In this document: piece after piece, positions 13,572 to 13,640 of the stretch
How the letters are laid out: each line of letters begins with the position of its first letter
Position numbering within the stretch: the first letter of the stretch is position 1
Origin: SIG299 sp051880375
GTDB lineage: Bacteria; Bacillota; Clostridia; Lachnospirales; Lachnospiraceae
Assembly (NCBI GenBank): GCA_051880375.1
Contig: JBJENV010000067.1
Coordinates: 1-13,640, forward strand
Length of the DNA: 13,640 bases
Direction: 5' to 3'
Position numbers and translations under genes: made by a program
The notes under the pieces: model-generated
Database searches by the model: none
What the model was told of the DNA's origin: nothing
Seen by the model: only the letters and a program-made list of their open reading frames with translations

Positions 13572-13605
13572 CCGCCACTGTCCTGAAAAACTGGCGGTTA
13601 TTTTT
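13564..13605. terminator. Strong bidirectional terminator
   Basis: A perfect 14-bp stem, AAAAATAACCGCCA (13564-13577) with TGGCGGTTATTTTT (13592-13605), and a 14-base loop. It has a T tract on both strands, so it could end the toxin-like transcript on the plus strand and a gene beyond the right edge on the minus strand. Confidence 0.85.
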
Positions 13606-13640
13606 AACTAACATATATCAGGGCTAACCGTCTATCGGTA

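Overview
The window looks like a chromosomal piece from a Gram-positive, low-to-medium GC Clostridia bacterium, most likely Lachnospiraceae. The reasons are the tmRNA tag AEDNLALAA, a CBS-domain family II pyrophosphatase, GTG/TTG starts with strong AGGAGG-type ribosome sites, a LexA box of the Firmicutes CGAAC-N4-GTTYG type, and a lipoprotein esterase of gut plant-fibre degraders. No species can be named from the sequence alone. Every convincing gene lies on the minus strand, so the biological reading order is from right to left.

Right end (about 11.7-13.6 kb): a decayed-looking small hydrophobic toxin frame on the plus strand ends in a 14-bp bidirectional terminator. It is followed on the minus strand by a two-gene pectin unit, L-rhamnose mutarotase (rhaM) and a GH105/GH88-type unsaturated rhamnogalacturonyl hydrolase. 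Next come an ECF-type sigma factor with its own consensus promoter and terminator, and gpmI.

Centre (about 3.9-9.3 kb): a housekeeping block for RNA quality control and ribosome rescue. It holds secG with its own promoter and terminator, then the likely operon rnr-smpB-ppaC, then ssrA (tmRNA) with its own strong promoter, a structured leader and a strong terminator. RNase R, SmpB and tmRNA act together in trans-translation and in degrading the rescued mRNA. The CBS-pyrophosphatase gene sits between smpB and ssrA.

Left part (1-3.9 kb), immediately beyond the tmRNA 3' end: an accessory-looking stretch. It starts with a second copy of the tmRNA 3' end whose T-loop is split by a 52-bp palindromic insert. 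Then come a minimal nucleotidyltransferase (MNT type) translationally coupled to a 72-residue charged protein that is not HEPN, an orphan YgiT-type zinc-finger antitoxin, a secreted SGNH/CE2-type esterase lipoprotein, and a Y-family DNA polymerase cut by the window edge, with two LexA-like boxes at its promoter and start.

The best leads for something undescribed are the palindromic element in the duplicated tmRNA end and the MNT/72-residue pair. Function calls rest on motif recognition and whole-sequence resemblance, with no database search.
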